Origin: Chloroflexota bacterium
GTDB taxonomy: Bacteria > Chloroflexota > Anaerolineae > UBA2200
Direction: 5' to 3'
NCBI GenBank assembly: GCA_014360905.1
Contig: JACIWW010000006.1
Coordinates: 1-64,000 of the forward strand
DNA: 64,000 bases
Below the pieces are notes generated by a model. It had not been told where the DNA came from, did not search any database, and saw nothing but the letters and a program-made list of their open reading frames with translations. The position numbers and the translations under genes were made by a program. Shown piece after piece: positions 8,636 through 16,540 of this stretch (position 1 is its first letter; each line of letters starts with the position of its first letter).

Positions 8636-9100
8636 TCAGCGTTGCTCTGGCCTTGCACAACTGAGCAATTCCCTTACTATTTGGTTTACCTCGCTGCCAT
8701 TGGCTTTACCACGCAAGCGAGGCATCAGGATGCGCATTACCCGCCCCAAATCTTCTGGCTTGTTGGCTTGTACCTCTATAATGGCCTGCTGCGCGGCAAA
8801 CACAATTTCTTCCCGACTCATCTGTGGCGGTAGGTAGCTGAGCAGCACTTCTAACTGGGCTTTCTCCTCTGCAACCAGATCTTCCCGCTTGGCCTTCTCG
8901 AATTCCAATAACGATTCCCGATGCTGCTTGATCTCCCTGCTAATTACCTCCAGGACCTCTTCGTCACTCAGTTCATGCTGTCTGGCAATCTCTTCATTAA
9001 GGATAGCAGCACGCACCAGCCGAATAGCTGACTTGCGCTGTTCGGCATGGTCTCTAACTGCCTGCAGTAAATCTTGTTGTAGCCGTCCTTTCAAAGTCAT
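8636..9100 (-). CDS. YqeY-like protein (GatB/YqeY domain)
   Basis: 154 residues, typical of stand-alone YqeY. It starts MTLKGRLQQDLLQAVR with the helical bundle and ends in the three-helix tail (EDLGRVMRILMPRLRGKANG) shared with the tRNA-binding tail of the amidotransferase GatB. The function is not established; a role in tRNA or aminoacylation quality control is often proposed. It follows the ribosomal protein S21 gene, the common rpsU-yqeY pairing, and precedes the PgpH-like gene. Confidence 0.92.
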   Translation of the reverse strand: MTLKGRLQQDLLQAVRDHAEQRKSAIRLVRAAILNEEIARQHELSDEEVLEVISREIKQHRESLLEFEKAKREDLVAEEKAQLEVLLSYLPPQMSREEIVFAAQQAIIEVQANKPEDLGRVMRILMPRLRGKANGSEVNQIVRELLSCARPEQR

Positions 9101-9166
9101 ATGTGACCGCGCCCTAATAAAAATCTATGAAACTAGTATTGACTGTCCCGGATATTGCACTCTTAT

Positions 9167-9367
9167 TTAGTCAAATTGGTGCTTGAACGTCTGCTTTCGA
9201 CTCTTCCGGCGCTTGGCAGCCTTTTTTTTCTTGCGCAAGACGCTAGGCTTCTCGTAGAATCGCCGGCGACGCACCTCGGAAAGCACGCGATCCTGTTGCA
9301 CTTTTTTGTTGAACCGCCTCAGCGCGCTCTCAAAGGTCTCGTCCTTTTCAACGATAATCTGCGTCAC
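9167..9367 (-). CDS. rpsU: 30S ribosomal protein S21
   Basis: 66 residues. The start is GTG at 9367-9365, placed by a strong GGGGAGGG 5-6 nt upstream. This gives MTQIIVEKDETFESALRRF, the expected S21 start. A TTG nine codons earlier keeps the frame but has no ribosome site and would add residues that are translated from the Shine-Dalgarno itself. The rest is the typical basic S21 helix pair (RRRRFYEKPSVLRKKKK). It is the first gene of its operon, with a consensus promoter at 9440-9467. Confidence 0.95.
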   Translation of the reverse strand: MTQIIVEKDETFESALRRFNKKVQQDRVLSEVRRRRFYEKPSVLRKKKKAAKRRKSRKQTFKHQFD

Positions 9368-9439
9368 ATACTTCCCTCCCCTCTTGCCAGTCAATAGCTT
9401 CCAAAACCTGGAACTACCAACTGTTCATTACAGAACTCG

Positions 9440-9467
9440 ATTATAGTGGTGAACGACAAAATGTCAA
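9440..9467 (-). promoter_or_regulatory. Promoter of the rpsU-yqeY-pgpH-ybeY operon
   Basis: On the minus strand, perfect TTGACA (9467-9462), a 16-bp spacer and perfect TATAAT (9445-9440). The start would be near 9433, about 65 nt before the rpsU GTG. It lies back to back with a plus-strand promoter at 9492. Confidence 0.85.
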
Positions 9468-9491
9468 ATCTTCATGGCACAGTCCCCTTAC

Positions 9492-9520
9492 TTGGCGATT
9501 CTAAAGGAAAATGCTAAAAT
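9492..9520 (+). promoter_or_regulatory. Promoter of the DUF503-C39 gene pair
   Basis: TTGGCG at 9492-9497, 17 bp, TAAAAT at 9515-9520. It would give a leader of about 230 nt before the DUF503 start. Confidence 0.55.
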
Positions 9521-9526
9521 AGCAAT

Positions 9527-9758
9527 TGAATATGGGTATGAGTTGTGACTATATAGACTAGATCACACGCCGAATCCCCCTTGGCAAATGCCAGCACGGT
9601 ATTTGCGACGCATGTTTGGGGCAAATAGCCAGGAAGCTTCTATCTGCACACGGTTCTCGATGCTCCCAGCATTAGATTCAACAAGGCTTTCAGCGAGGGA
9701 AGGCGTGCGCACCTCGCTCTGAGAGGTATAGAAAAACGGAAATATATTGTTAAGAGAA
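9527..9758 (+). other. Long untranslated leader ahead of the DUF503 gene
   Basis: No gene is seen between the promoter and the ATG at 9759. There is one very short open frame at 9532 (ATG GGT ATG AGT TGT, nine codons). I recognise no riboswitch or T-box motif and no clear terminator. Confidence 0.35.
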
Positions 9759-10043
9759 ATGACCGTTGGAGTTTGCACGATCTATCTTAGTATTCCCGCG
9801 AACCATTCCCTGAAGGGCAAGCGACAGGTGCTCAAATCACTTATAGCCCATGTGCGTAAGGACTTTAATGTATCCATCGCTGAGGTGGCCCAGCAGGATG
9901 CTTGGCAGGCTGCAACCTTGGGAATAGCGTGCATTGCTTCTGATCCCGCTTATGCTCATGGTTTGCTCACCAGAGTGGTAGAAGCTATATCCGCCTACCG
10001 CCTGGATGCCGATGTTCTTGACTTCGAAATAGAGATTTACTAA
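9759..10043 (+). CDS. DUF503 (YlxP-like) protein
   Basis: 94 residues beginning MTVGVCTIYLSIPANHSLKG, the usual DUF503 start, so ATG 9759 is preferred over a TTG four codons earlier. The hallmark SLKGKRQVLKSL and the EVAQQDAWQAATLGIACIA strand-helix are both present. The structure is a ferredoxin-like fold of unknown function; in other genomes it is often next to translation-factor genes (infB, rbfA), which is not the case here. The ribosome site is weak (AAGAGA). The next gene begins on the base after its stop. Confidence 0.9.
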   Translation: MTVGVCTIYLSIPANHSLKGKRQVLKSLIAHVRKDFNVSIAEVAQQDAWQAATLGIACIASDPAYAHGLLTRVVEAISAYRLDADVLDFEIEIY

Positions 10044-10940
10044 GTGTTCACCTGGCTACAACGCAACAAACTACTCTGGATCATTGGCTTACTAGGCCTT
10101 GGGTTTTTGGTCATCAGCTACTGGGCGTTAGCTTTTGGTCATGGCTTGGGCTTCTATTTTTCGCCCACTGCAACGCCTGTGCCAACACCATTGCTCTCAC
10201 CCACAACAACGCTCACACGGACTGCACCCCCAACTGCGACCTCTACCTTGACATCCACACCGGTTTCTACTCCGACGCCAACCCACTCGCCGACCGCATC
10301 GCCCACTGCAACGGCCACGGCAACTTCCACACGCGAGGGTTCGCGCATTCTCCCCGTGCCGCTTATCCTGCAAGAATTGCCTCTCTCTTGTGAAATCGCA
10401 GGGATGCGCATGGTCCTTTCCGCTCTGTTCGACGCTGTCCCCAGCGAAAAAGAACTACTTGCCTGCATGCCCAGAAACTCCAATCCATACCTCGGTTTTC
10501 GCGGGGACCCCTCCGGTAGGAACCGTTACGCAGACGGTAGCATCAACTGGGAGAACTATGGAGCTTATGCACCCGCCGTAGCTGAAACATTGAACCGCTG
10601 TGTCTTAGAGCCGGCCGGTGGCGAGTTCGTGGCTTTGGCAGTCAAGGGCACTAGTTACCAAGAGGTGGCTGAGGCAGTGCTCGATGGCTACCCTGTAATC
10701 GTTTGGGTGACAAAACGGCAGGAAATAGAAGAAACCACCATTGATACCCCTGAAGGTCAGGTAAGGCTTATCTTTGGCGAGCACGTCTGGGTGGTGATTG
10801 GCTACCATGGAGATAGGACTTTTGAAGTGCATGATCCATACCCACAGAAAAATGGCACGCAGACTTTTCGTGTGCACTCCTTCCCCAATTGGGACCTATT
10901 CGACCGCATGGCGGTCTTCGTTAGGCCACGCACCTCCTAG
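10044..10940 (+). CDS. Membrane-anchored C39-like cysteine peptidase
   Basis: 298 residues from a GTG that directly abuts the stop of the DUF503 gene, so translation is coupled. One N-terminal helix (about 10-35) would anchor it with the rest outside. A Thr/Pro spacer (about 41-97) leads to a papain-fold peptidase C39-like domain (about 100-298). The candidate catalytic residues are C116 in LPLSCEIAGMRMVL, H247 in GEHVWVVIGY and D264 in VHDPY. The family (Peptidase_C39_2) includes many uncharacterised surface hydrolases; the substrate is unknown. No ABC exporter is fused or adjacent, so it is not a bacteriocin-leader exporter. Confidence 0.82.
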   Translation: MFTWLQRNKLLWIIGLLGLGFLVISYWALAFGHGLGFYFSPTATPVPTPLLSPTTTLTRTAPPTATSTLTSTPVSTPTPTHSPTASPTATATATSTREGSRILPVPLILQELPLSCEIAGMRMVLSALFDAVPSEKELLACMPRNSNPYLGFRGDPSGRNRYADGSINWENYGAYAPAVAETLNRCVLEPAGGEFVALAVKGTSYQEVAEAVLDGYPVIVWVTKRQEIEETTIDTPEGQVRLIFGEHVWVVIGYHGDRTFEVHDPYPQKNGTQTFRVHSFPNWDLFDRMAVFVRPRTS

Positions 10941-11010
10941 ACCAACCCAGGCACCCAATACATCTTTCTCAGCCACTGCAAACGTTGGTTTTTTATGCCC
11001 GCCTTTCGTC

Positions 11011-11853
11011 TCAACCCGCCTTGCAGCTAAGCGCACGGTATAACGATATCCACTCATTGACACTTAGTGTCTGTGCCCGACGTTGCTCCTCGATGCCTGC
11101 TTCTTCCATGGCTTGAGCAACGCGTTCCACCGATAAGTCCAGACCATGAGCAAGCGCATTGCGGAGCTGTTTGCGCCGCTGAGCAAAGCCAGCACGCACT
11201 ACATCGAAAAAGGGCCCAATCTCGTTCGTTGCAAGAAGTTGCTGCTCGTGTGGATCAATGCGGACAATGGCCGAATCTACCTTGGGAATTGGGTAGAACG
11301 CCTTAGCAGGCACATGCGCAATGAGCCGAGGTTGCCCGTAGAACTGCACACTGACGGCAAGAAGGCTCATTTGCCCCGGCTGGGCCGTAATGCGCTGCGC
11401 TACTTCTTTTTGCAACATCAGCACAATCAGTTGGGGTTTTTTGTCTGCTTCCAGTAAATGCCGCATCACGGCCGAAGTGATGTAATAAGGGATGTTGGCC
11501 ACTACTTTGTAGCTGGGAATGTCCTCCGTATGCGCTCCTTGTACAAGGTAGGCGATGTCCACAGTCAGGATATCGGCTGGGATAATTTCGATGTTGGCAA
11601 GCGATGCCAGTCGCTCCTGCAAGATGGTCACAAGTTCTTCATCAATCTCAACGGCTACTACGCGACGTGCCCGCTCAGCCAAAGCTTCAGTCAGAGTTCC
11701 TAACCCAGCTCCAATCTCGAGCACGGTATCGTGTGGCCCCACTTCGGCAGCCGCGAGTATTCGCCTCAAGACACGCCGATCGACAAGAAAGTTCTGTCCT
11801 AGCCTTTTGTGCGGTTGAAGCTCAAGTTCCTGCAAAAACGCCTTGATGCTCAT
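11011..11853 (-). CDS. rsmA: 16S rRNA (adenine(1518)/(1519)-N6)-dimethyltransferase
   Basis: 280 residues, normal for RsmA/KsgA, which dimethylates two adjacent adenines in helix 45 of 16S rRNA. Seen are the N-terminal RLGQNFLVD motif, the SAM-binding VLEIGAGLGTLTEAL (about 44-58), the acidic VAVEIDEEL, the catalytic NIPYYITS motif near 118 and the C-terminal AGFAQRRKQLRNAL. It lies 23 nt behind the YabE-like gene on the same strand, the same pairing as yabE and ksgA in Bacillus. Confidence 0.96.
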   Translation of the reverse strand: MSIKAFLQELELQPHKRLGQNFLVDRRVLRRILAAAEVGPHDTVLEIGAGLGTLTEALAERARRVVAVEIDEELVTILQERLASLANIEIIPADILTVDIAYLVQGAHTEDIPSYKVVANIPYYITSAVMRHLLEADKKPQLIVLMLQKEVAQRITAQPGQMSLLAVSVQFYGQPRLIAHVPAKAFYPIPKVDSAIVRIDPHEQQLLATNEIGPFFDVVRAGFAQRRKQLRNALAHGLDLSVERVAQAMEEAGIEEQRRAQTLSVNEWISLYRALSCKAG

Positions 11854-11876
11854 CCTCGCTCAGAAAGCAACAGCCC

Positions 11877-13496
11877 TTAGCGCCGCTCCGTGGGATAACT
11901 GGGCAAAATCCAGTTGATTTTCTCAGTAGACGGCACTGGCTCAAGCAAATACACATCCACCCACTTATACCAAAGCACCAGGTTGTCATCATCGTAGCAG
12001 AGGTCTATACGTCGCCCCAGAATCTTACTGCCGGTGTCAGCAGCCGTGGCAAACCCATAGCCTGGAACATACACTTCGGTGCGCAAGGCAATAACTCGTG
12101 GGTCCACAGCCACAATACCCTTCCGTGCTTTCCATCCCAGTCTGGTTATGCCATAAGTAGGATGATCGGGATTCTTGCCCGCGGTCGCAGCATTATAGGA
12201 AGTAGCCAACATGCGCACCTTGCGCCAGTAGCGGATAACACCATCTGGGGTTGCCAACTCTCGCACGACGATCTTGGTACCATAGGACACGATACGCGTA
12301 GTAGGTTGGCGCTCAATCCACTCGTCCACTGTGGTCCGCTCCTTCTCCTGACCATCTTCGTAGACGATACGTACACGTCGTTTGCGCACGCCCGACTTCC
12401 CCTGCTGGTCTATACGCTGCTGATCTAGCTCCAGCGTGTTATCCGGACGCCAAGCTGTTTCGAAGGGAATGGCTTCCGTCTCCACGATGAGATCCTCGAG
12501 CACGCGCACCACCCTCACCGTCATATCCACTGTGATTTCCGCATCCAAATGTGGGATGGTGTAATCTTTACCAAGCAGTGTGATCCCTGCCTCATGTAGC
12601 AGCTCAGCCACAGTGTCTGCCTGTGTGCGGGTCGGAATCGTCCTACCATCCGCTCGAATCGTCACTGGTTTAGCACGGTGGATCTCAACGTGCATGCCGG
12701 CCGTCAGCAAAGTACCCAATAAAGGCTGTACACGATCGCCAACATATAGGGCAATGCCTTGGCTGAGCAGCGCCTCACCCACTGTACGCGCCACTGTATG
12801 GATAACAGTCTGTGCACCACCGTCTCGAATAGACAATGAAATCGCACGTTGCAGCTTAATCCGTGTCCAGGAAGACATTGGCACGCTCGCCAGACCATGT
12901 AGAATTCCTCGAACCAGCGGCCAACGGCTTGGCGTCCATTGGTAATGTGGGAGGGACGCTTCCGGACTTACCAGTGTGCCATTGAGCATCACCCGATCAT
13001 AGTCTTTGGGCTGCAAGCCCCTTTCGCGCAACACATCCACTACTTGCCGGCTTTGAGTATAGTGCTCGATAACCTGCCCATCGGCTTCAATCAACACCGG
13101 CAGAGCCTTTTGCACGACGATGGTTTGCTGTTCCCCAAGTGGGGAGTCAAGCGAAGGTAGGACAATGTCCCCTGGTTGTAAGGTCAAACCTACTTCGCGC
13201 AGATATGCACCGACTGTGCGCTGATGGGTTTTCGTCCTCCATACCTGCCCATTCACCTCCAACGTGACCAATACTCCTGATCGGGCATAACTAGAGGCCA
13301 TCACTAGCACGAGAGACATAACCAGTAGCAGAGAAAACAACCCCGACCGCAGTTGGATGCTCTGGATTATGGACAAAAGATAAGATTCAGAGTTTATTGG
13401 TGCCCTAGGCAATGCTTGCTCTTTTTCAGACAATCGTTCTCGATCCTTCGCACAGTTTCGTCGGCAATCAGCGGGCCACGCAGGCAATCCTGACAT
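11877..13496 (-). CDS. YabE-like cell-wall protein (DUF348 x3, G5, 3D domain)
   Basis: 539 residues. A single membrane anchor or uncleaved signal lies at about 53-70 (GLFSLLLVMSLVLVMASS). Then come three ubiquitin-like DUF348 repeats (each with a GRTVG/TVAELL-like pattern), a G5 domain (about 360-425) and a C-terminal 3D domain with the expected aspartates (AVDPRVI, AADTGSK, GRRIDLCY). 3D domains resemble the MltA lytic transglycosylase barrel, so it probably cuts peptidoglycan outside the membrane, as proposed for YabE/Rpf-like proteins. The ATG at 13496 lacks a ribosome site and the first 50 residues are poorly typical, so the true start may be internal. ksgA follows directly. Confidence 0.88.
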   Translation of the reverse strand: MSGLPAWPADCRRNCAKDRERLSEKEQALPRAPINSESYLLSIIQSIQLRSGLFSLLLVMSLVLVMASSYARSGVLVTLEVNGQVWRTKTHQRTVGAYLREVGLTLQPGDIVLPSLDSPLGEQQTIVVQKALPVLIEADGQVIEHYTQSRQVVDVLRERGLQPKDYDRVMLNGTLVSPEASLPHYQWTPSRWPLVRGILHGLASVPMSSWTRIKLQRAISLSIRDGGAQTVIHTVARTVGEALLSQGIALYVGDRVQPLLGTLLTAGMHVEIHRAKPVTIRADGRTIPTRTQADTVAELLHEAGITLLGKDYTIPHLDAEITVDMTVRVVRVLEDLIVETEAIPFETAWRPDNTLELDQQRIDQQGKSGVRKRRVRIVYEDGQEKERTTVDEWIERQPTTRIVSYGTKIVVRELATPDGVIRYWRKVRMLATSYNAATAGKNPDHPTYGITRLGWKARKGIVAVDPRVIALRTEVYVPGYGFATAADTGSKILGRRIDLCYDDDNLVLWYKWVDVYLLEPVPSTEKINWILPSYPTERR

Positions 13497-13541
13497 TTGA
13501 AAACATTGGCAACATCTAGCAACTTTTCATTCTACCACAGC

Positions 13542-14783
13542 TCATGATGCCTCATGTGCGGCCGACTCACCGGCCAAGTAGCCCGTAGAGAAAGCCGCCT
13601 GCAGATTATAGCCACCAGTGTCCGCATCCACGTCAATCACTTCCCCGCAGAAGTAAAGCCCCTTAACTAGGCGTGATTCCATCGTTCGTGGATTGATCTC
13701 CTTTGTGTCTACGCCGCCTGCGGTCACAATGGCTTCGCTGATAGGGCGGCTGCCGGTTATGGTCAGCCGCAGATCTCTTAAGAGCGACACGATGCGCTTC
13801 CTGTCAGTTGATGTGATTTGATGTCCGGGCTTGTCGGCTGGAATGCCAAGCAAGGTTACAAACACGGAGATCATCTTGCTAGGCAAAAACGCGCCCAAAA
13901 AATTGTGCAATTGCTGGCGTCCATGGGCATCCAGTTCCTGCCGCAATTGTTCATCCAACTCCTCAGCAGCAAGAGCGGGGTTGAGATTGATGGACAAATA
14001 AATCCTCCCTTGGCCCAGCACATCCACGGCTCTTTTGCTCAGAGTCAAAACGGCAGGCCCAGACACGCCAAAATGCGTAAATAGCATCTCACCACATTCT
14101 TGAGCAATAGCCTCCCGGTCCAAGAACAGAGTAATCTGTACATTGCGCAGGCTAAGGCCTTGCAATTCTTGTACCCAAGGCTCTTTGGTGAGCAAGGGTA
14201 TTAAGGCAGGGCGGATTGGCACAATGCGATGCCCCACCTCCGCGGCGAGGCGGTAGCCATCACCACTGGAACCTGTGCGTGGATAAGAAGCTCCTCCTGT
14301 AGCTAGGATTACCGCATCTCCTGGAATGGTACGCCCTTTTACCTGTACACCTCGGATTTGTCCTTCTTCGACCGCGAGGTGCTCCACCGGACATCTGCGC
14401 TGTATGCGCACCCCATTCATCTCGAGATAACGCTCCAGAGCATCTGCAACTTGGTGCGCATCGTTGGAGGCTGGGAAAACACGCCCGCCCCGCTCCACCA
14501 CGGTCGGAACACCCCGTTCGTGAAAAAAGGAGAGCAGATCCTGCACAAAAAAGCGGGAGAAAGCGCCGTATAAGAAATGCCCTGTCTCACCAAAATGTGC
14601 AATGAACTCGGATAGCTCAGTCTTGTTGGTAAGATTGCAGCGTCCTTTGCCGGTCAGACGCAGTTTGTTGCCCAGGCGAGGTGTCTTCTCCAGCAGCAAG
14701 ACATCCGCACCACATTCCGCGGCGCAGCCAGCAGCCATCATACCTGCAGCACCCCCGCCCGCTACAATGACCTGTTTTTTCAT
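13542..14783 (-). CDS. HI0933/YhiN-family FAD-dependent oxidoreductase
   Basis: 413 residues from ATG 14783, where the protein begins MKKQVIVAGGGAAGMMAA, the dinucleotide-binding motif at the N-terminus. An upstream in-frame extension of 38 codons has no family character. The other family signatures are GNKLRLTGKGRCNLTN (about 40-55), VILATGGASYPRTGSSGDGY (about 160-180) and the C-terminal GLYFCGEVIDVDADTGGYN. Proteins of this family bind FAD in a three-domain fold; their substrate is unknown. It lies just downstream of the SRP RNA gene. Confidence 0.92.
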   Translation of the reverse strand: MKKQVIVAGGGAAGMMAAGCAAECGADVLLLEKTPRLGNKLRLTGKGRCNLTNKTELSEFIAHFGETGHFLYGAFSRFFVQDLLSFFHERGVPTVVERGGRVFPASNDAHQVADALERYLEMNGVRIQRRCPVEHLAVEEGQIRGVQVKGRTIPGDAVILATGGASYPRTGSSGDGYRLAAEVGHRIVPIRPALIPLLTKEPWVQELQGLSLRNVQITLFLDREAIAQECGEMLFTHFGVSGPAVLTLSKRAVDVLGQGRIYLSINLNPALAAEELDEQLRQELDAHGRQQLHNFLGAFLPSKMISVFVTLLGIPADKPGHQITSTDRKRIVSLLRDLRLTITGSRPISEAIVTAGGVDTKEINPRTMESRLVKGLYFCGEVIDVDADTGGYNLQAAFSTGYLAGESAAHEAS

Positions 14784-14836
14784 TTCATCCCAGTAACGGA
14801 AAGAGGGCGGGAAACATGCCCACCCTCCGCATTTGC

Positions 14837-15110
14837 AATGGTCGTGCACCCTCTGTCGATGCCAACACACCAGCTTGCTGTGGACAGCCTGCTCCAATCA
14901 GGCTACCCTACGGCACCCAGAGGAGGCTGCTTACCGTTGCTTCCTCCCGGACCTGGCGGGGTTCACAGGCCTCTGCCGCGTAGGACCCGATCTTCAACGC
15001 CGCTTGGCCGCAGCAGTCCTGACATGCTGCACCTCGAGAGGGAATTCGACCCCGCTATAGCGGCTTGCGGGTACAGGGCACCGCTAGCTCCCCATCTAGC
15101 ACGACCAGCC
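14837..15110 (-). ncRNA. ffs: Signal recognition particle RNA (large form with Alu domain)
   Basis: Read on the minus strand it begins GGCTGGTCGTGCTAGATGGG, continues with the Alu-domain sequence GCGGTGCCCTGTACCCGCAA, and contains the S-domain helix 8 signature CCAGGTCCGGGAGGAAGCA. The ends pair perfectly (TGGTCGTGC at 15107-15099 with GCACGACCA at 14847-14839), closing helix 5 and setting a length of about 270 nt. It is the 6S-like form found in Firmicutes, Thermus and Chloroflexota rather than the 4.5S form. The exact ends are inferred from this pairing. It lies 45 nt downstream of tRNA-Ser and is probably transcribed with it. Confidence 0.95.
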
Positions 15111-15155
15111 TTATCTTATCTGGTCCTGTTCCTTTTGTCAAACCTGCCTCGACAG

Positions 15156-15241
15156 CGGAGAGGGCGGGATTTGAACCCGCGAGGCTCATCGCCTACACGA
15201 TTTCCAATCGTGCGCACTAGACCAAGCTATGCGACCTCTCC
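15156..15241 (-). tRNA. tRNA-Ser (anticodon GGA)
   Basis: 86 nt. Acceptor GGAGAGG (15241-15235) pairs with CCTCTCC (15163-15157), with G as the discriminator. The anticodon stem-loop CACGATTGGAAATCGTG gives anticodon GGA. A long variable arm (class II) and GGTTCAAATCC T-loop are present. CCA is not encoded. A promoter is at 15252-15280. Confidence 0.97.
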
Positions 15242-15251
15242 GTACAAACAC

Positions 15252-15280
15252 ATTATAGCCTCGAAAAAAGATTGTGCAAA
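15252..15280 (-). promoter_or_regulatory. Promoter of tRNA-Ser and SRP RNA
   Basis: Minus strand: TTTGCA (15280-15275), 17 bp, TATAAT (15257-15252). The start would fall about 4 nt before the mature tRNA 5' end. Its -35 box overlaps the -35 box of the plus-strand promoter at 15272. Confidence 0.75.
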
Positions 15281-15300
15281 ATGCCTTTTCAAAGTATAAT
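15272..15300 (+). promoter_or_regulatory. Promoter of the coiled-coil/selB/nurA/herA gene block
   Basis: TTGTGC at 15272-15277, 17 bp, TATAAT at 15295-15300. Transcription would start near 15307. An ATG at 15281 would therefore not be on this transcript, which supports the TTG start at 15389 for the next gene. Confidence 0.65.
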
Positions 15301-15388
15301 AAAAAATATAGGCAGAATTGCTACTCTATTAGAAGAGCTGGGAAATTCCCGCGTTGTATCACACCTCACGGCCGAACAGGAGGAAAAA

Positions 15389-16540
15389 TTGGATCTTAAC
15401 CAAATCACTCAATTGCTGACCTGGCTTGACGAGGAGCGCCGCAAAGACAAAGCGATGCTAATGGCTCTGCAAAGCCAAATTGATGTCCAAAAAGCACAAC
15501 TCACGGAGCAAGCCCGCCAATTGCAGGAGATGCAAACAGCGCTGGTCCGCATCGAAAGTCAGCCTCCCGCTTTGGCACAAATCAAGGACTCGCTGCAGAG
15601 CATCCGCACAGAGTTTGCTGAGCTTTTAGCCAAGCATGATGCTGAACAAGAAGCACGGGAACAAGCCCGGACACGGACCGATAAGTTGGAGAGCGAGACC
15701 ATCGCTAAGATTGTGCGCCAGTTACAGGAACGAGTGGATGCTATCGGCTCCTTCGACAACATGGCGGCTGTCCTGCGCGAGGAGGACAGCAAGCTGCGCA
15801 GCGAAATAACAAGGGCTTTCACCCAACTTGAGGATATCCTCAAGCGCTTTGAAGCCCAGGACCAACGCATTACCCTGCTTGCTCAAGATGCACAAGCTTT
15901 GCGGGATGGCCTGAACAGTATGAGAGTAACCTATGAGGGCTTGAGCACCAGCATCATGTCGCTCAAAGCCGCTCTCGATGCCCTAGGACCGCGTTTGGAA
16001 GCGAAAATTGAGCAGATACAATCATCCATCGAGGAAATCAGCAAGAGAGAGCAATCTGACATAGGTGCTTTGCAGGCCAAGCAACAAGCTCAAGACAGGA
16101 CGATGGAAGAATTAGGCAAAGAAATACAAGGCTTCAAGATACTGCTGGACCGCTGGGCCAAGCAGATGGACAGATTCACGGACGAGTTCGAGCGTGATAA
16201 GAAGACCTTATACGATTTGCGTGAGCTTGAAAGGCAACTGCGCCAGCAAGGAAACGAGCTCCTGGAGCGGCAGCGTTTGGAGGCGGAAAGGCAGCGCACA
16301 GAACTGCGCGAATGGCAAGACAATCAAATGAAGGTAGATGAGGAGCAAACAGCTCGTCTGGAACAATTGCTAGCCTGGCAACAAAAAGTCACCAAGATTC
16401 TGGAAAACCTGGAACAACGCCTCGAGCAGAACAAACAGGATATCAAGGCTTCCACTGATGAGTTTTGGCAGGTCATGGCCAACTATGTACAAGGGCAGGT
16501 CAAACTCCTAGAGATCTTGCAGCAGAAAAAGGTGGGCTGA
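15389..16540 (+). CDS. Long coiled-coil protein of unknown function
   Basis: 383 residues from TTG 15389, chosen because a full AGGAGG lies 5 nt upstream and the promoter starts transcription after the alternative ATG at 15281. It begins MDLNQITQLLTWLDEERRKD and is almost wholly heptad coiled coil, rich in Gln, Glu, Arg and Leu, with no Cys, membrane helix or signal peptide. I do not recognise a catalytic domain. It resembles SMC-type or filament-forming scaffolds in composition only. Its stop overlaps the selB start by one base (TGATG), so the two are translationally coupled and head a block that continues to nurA and herA. A function with SelB or with HerA-NurA cannot be deduced from sequence. 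Confidence 0.8.
   Translation: MDLNQITQLLTWLDEERRKDKAMLMALQSQIDVQKAQLTEQARQLQEMQTALVRIESQPPALAQIKDSLQSIRTEFAELLAKHDAEQEAREQARTRTDKLESETIAKIVRQLQERVDAIGSFDNMAAVLREEDSKLRSEITRAFTQLEDILKRFEAQDQRITLLAQDAQALRDGLNSMRVTYEGLSTSIMSLKAALDALGPRLEAKIEQIQSSIEEISKREQSDIGALQAKQQAQDRTMEELGKEIQGFKILLDRWAKQMDRFTDEFERDKKTLYDLRELERQLRQQGNELLERQRLEAERQRTELREWQDNQMKVDEEQTARLEQLLAWQQKVTKILENLEQRLEQNKQDIKASTDEFWQVMANYVQGQVKLLEILQQKKVG

Noticed and set aside
14784-14897. Longer start for the HI0933-family flavoprotein
   Set aside because: The extra residues run through the SRP RNA 3' end and carry no family similarity; MKKQVIVAGGG is the normal start.
16465-16540. Longer SelB with 25 extra N-terminal residues
   Set aside because: The extension overlaps the coiled-coil gene and is not SelB-like; GHVDHGKS should be close to the N-terminus.
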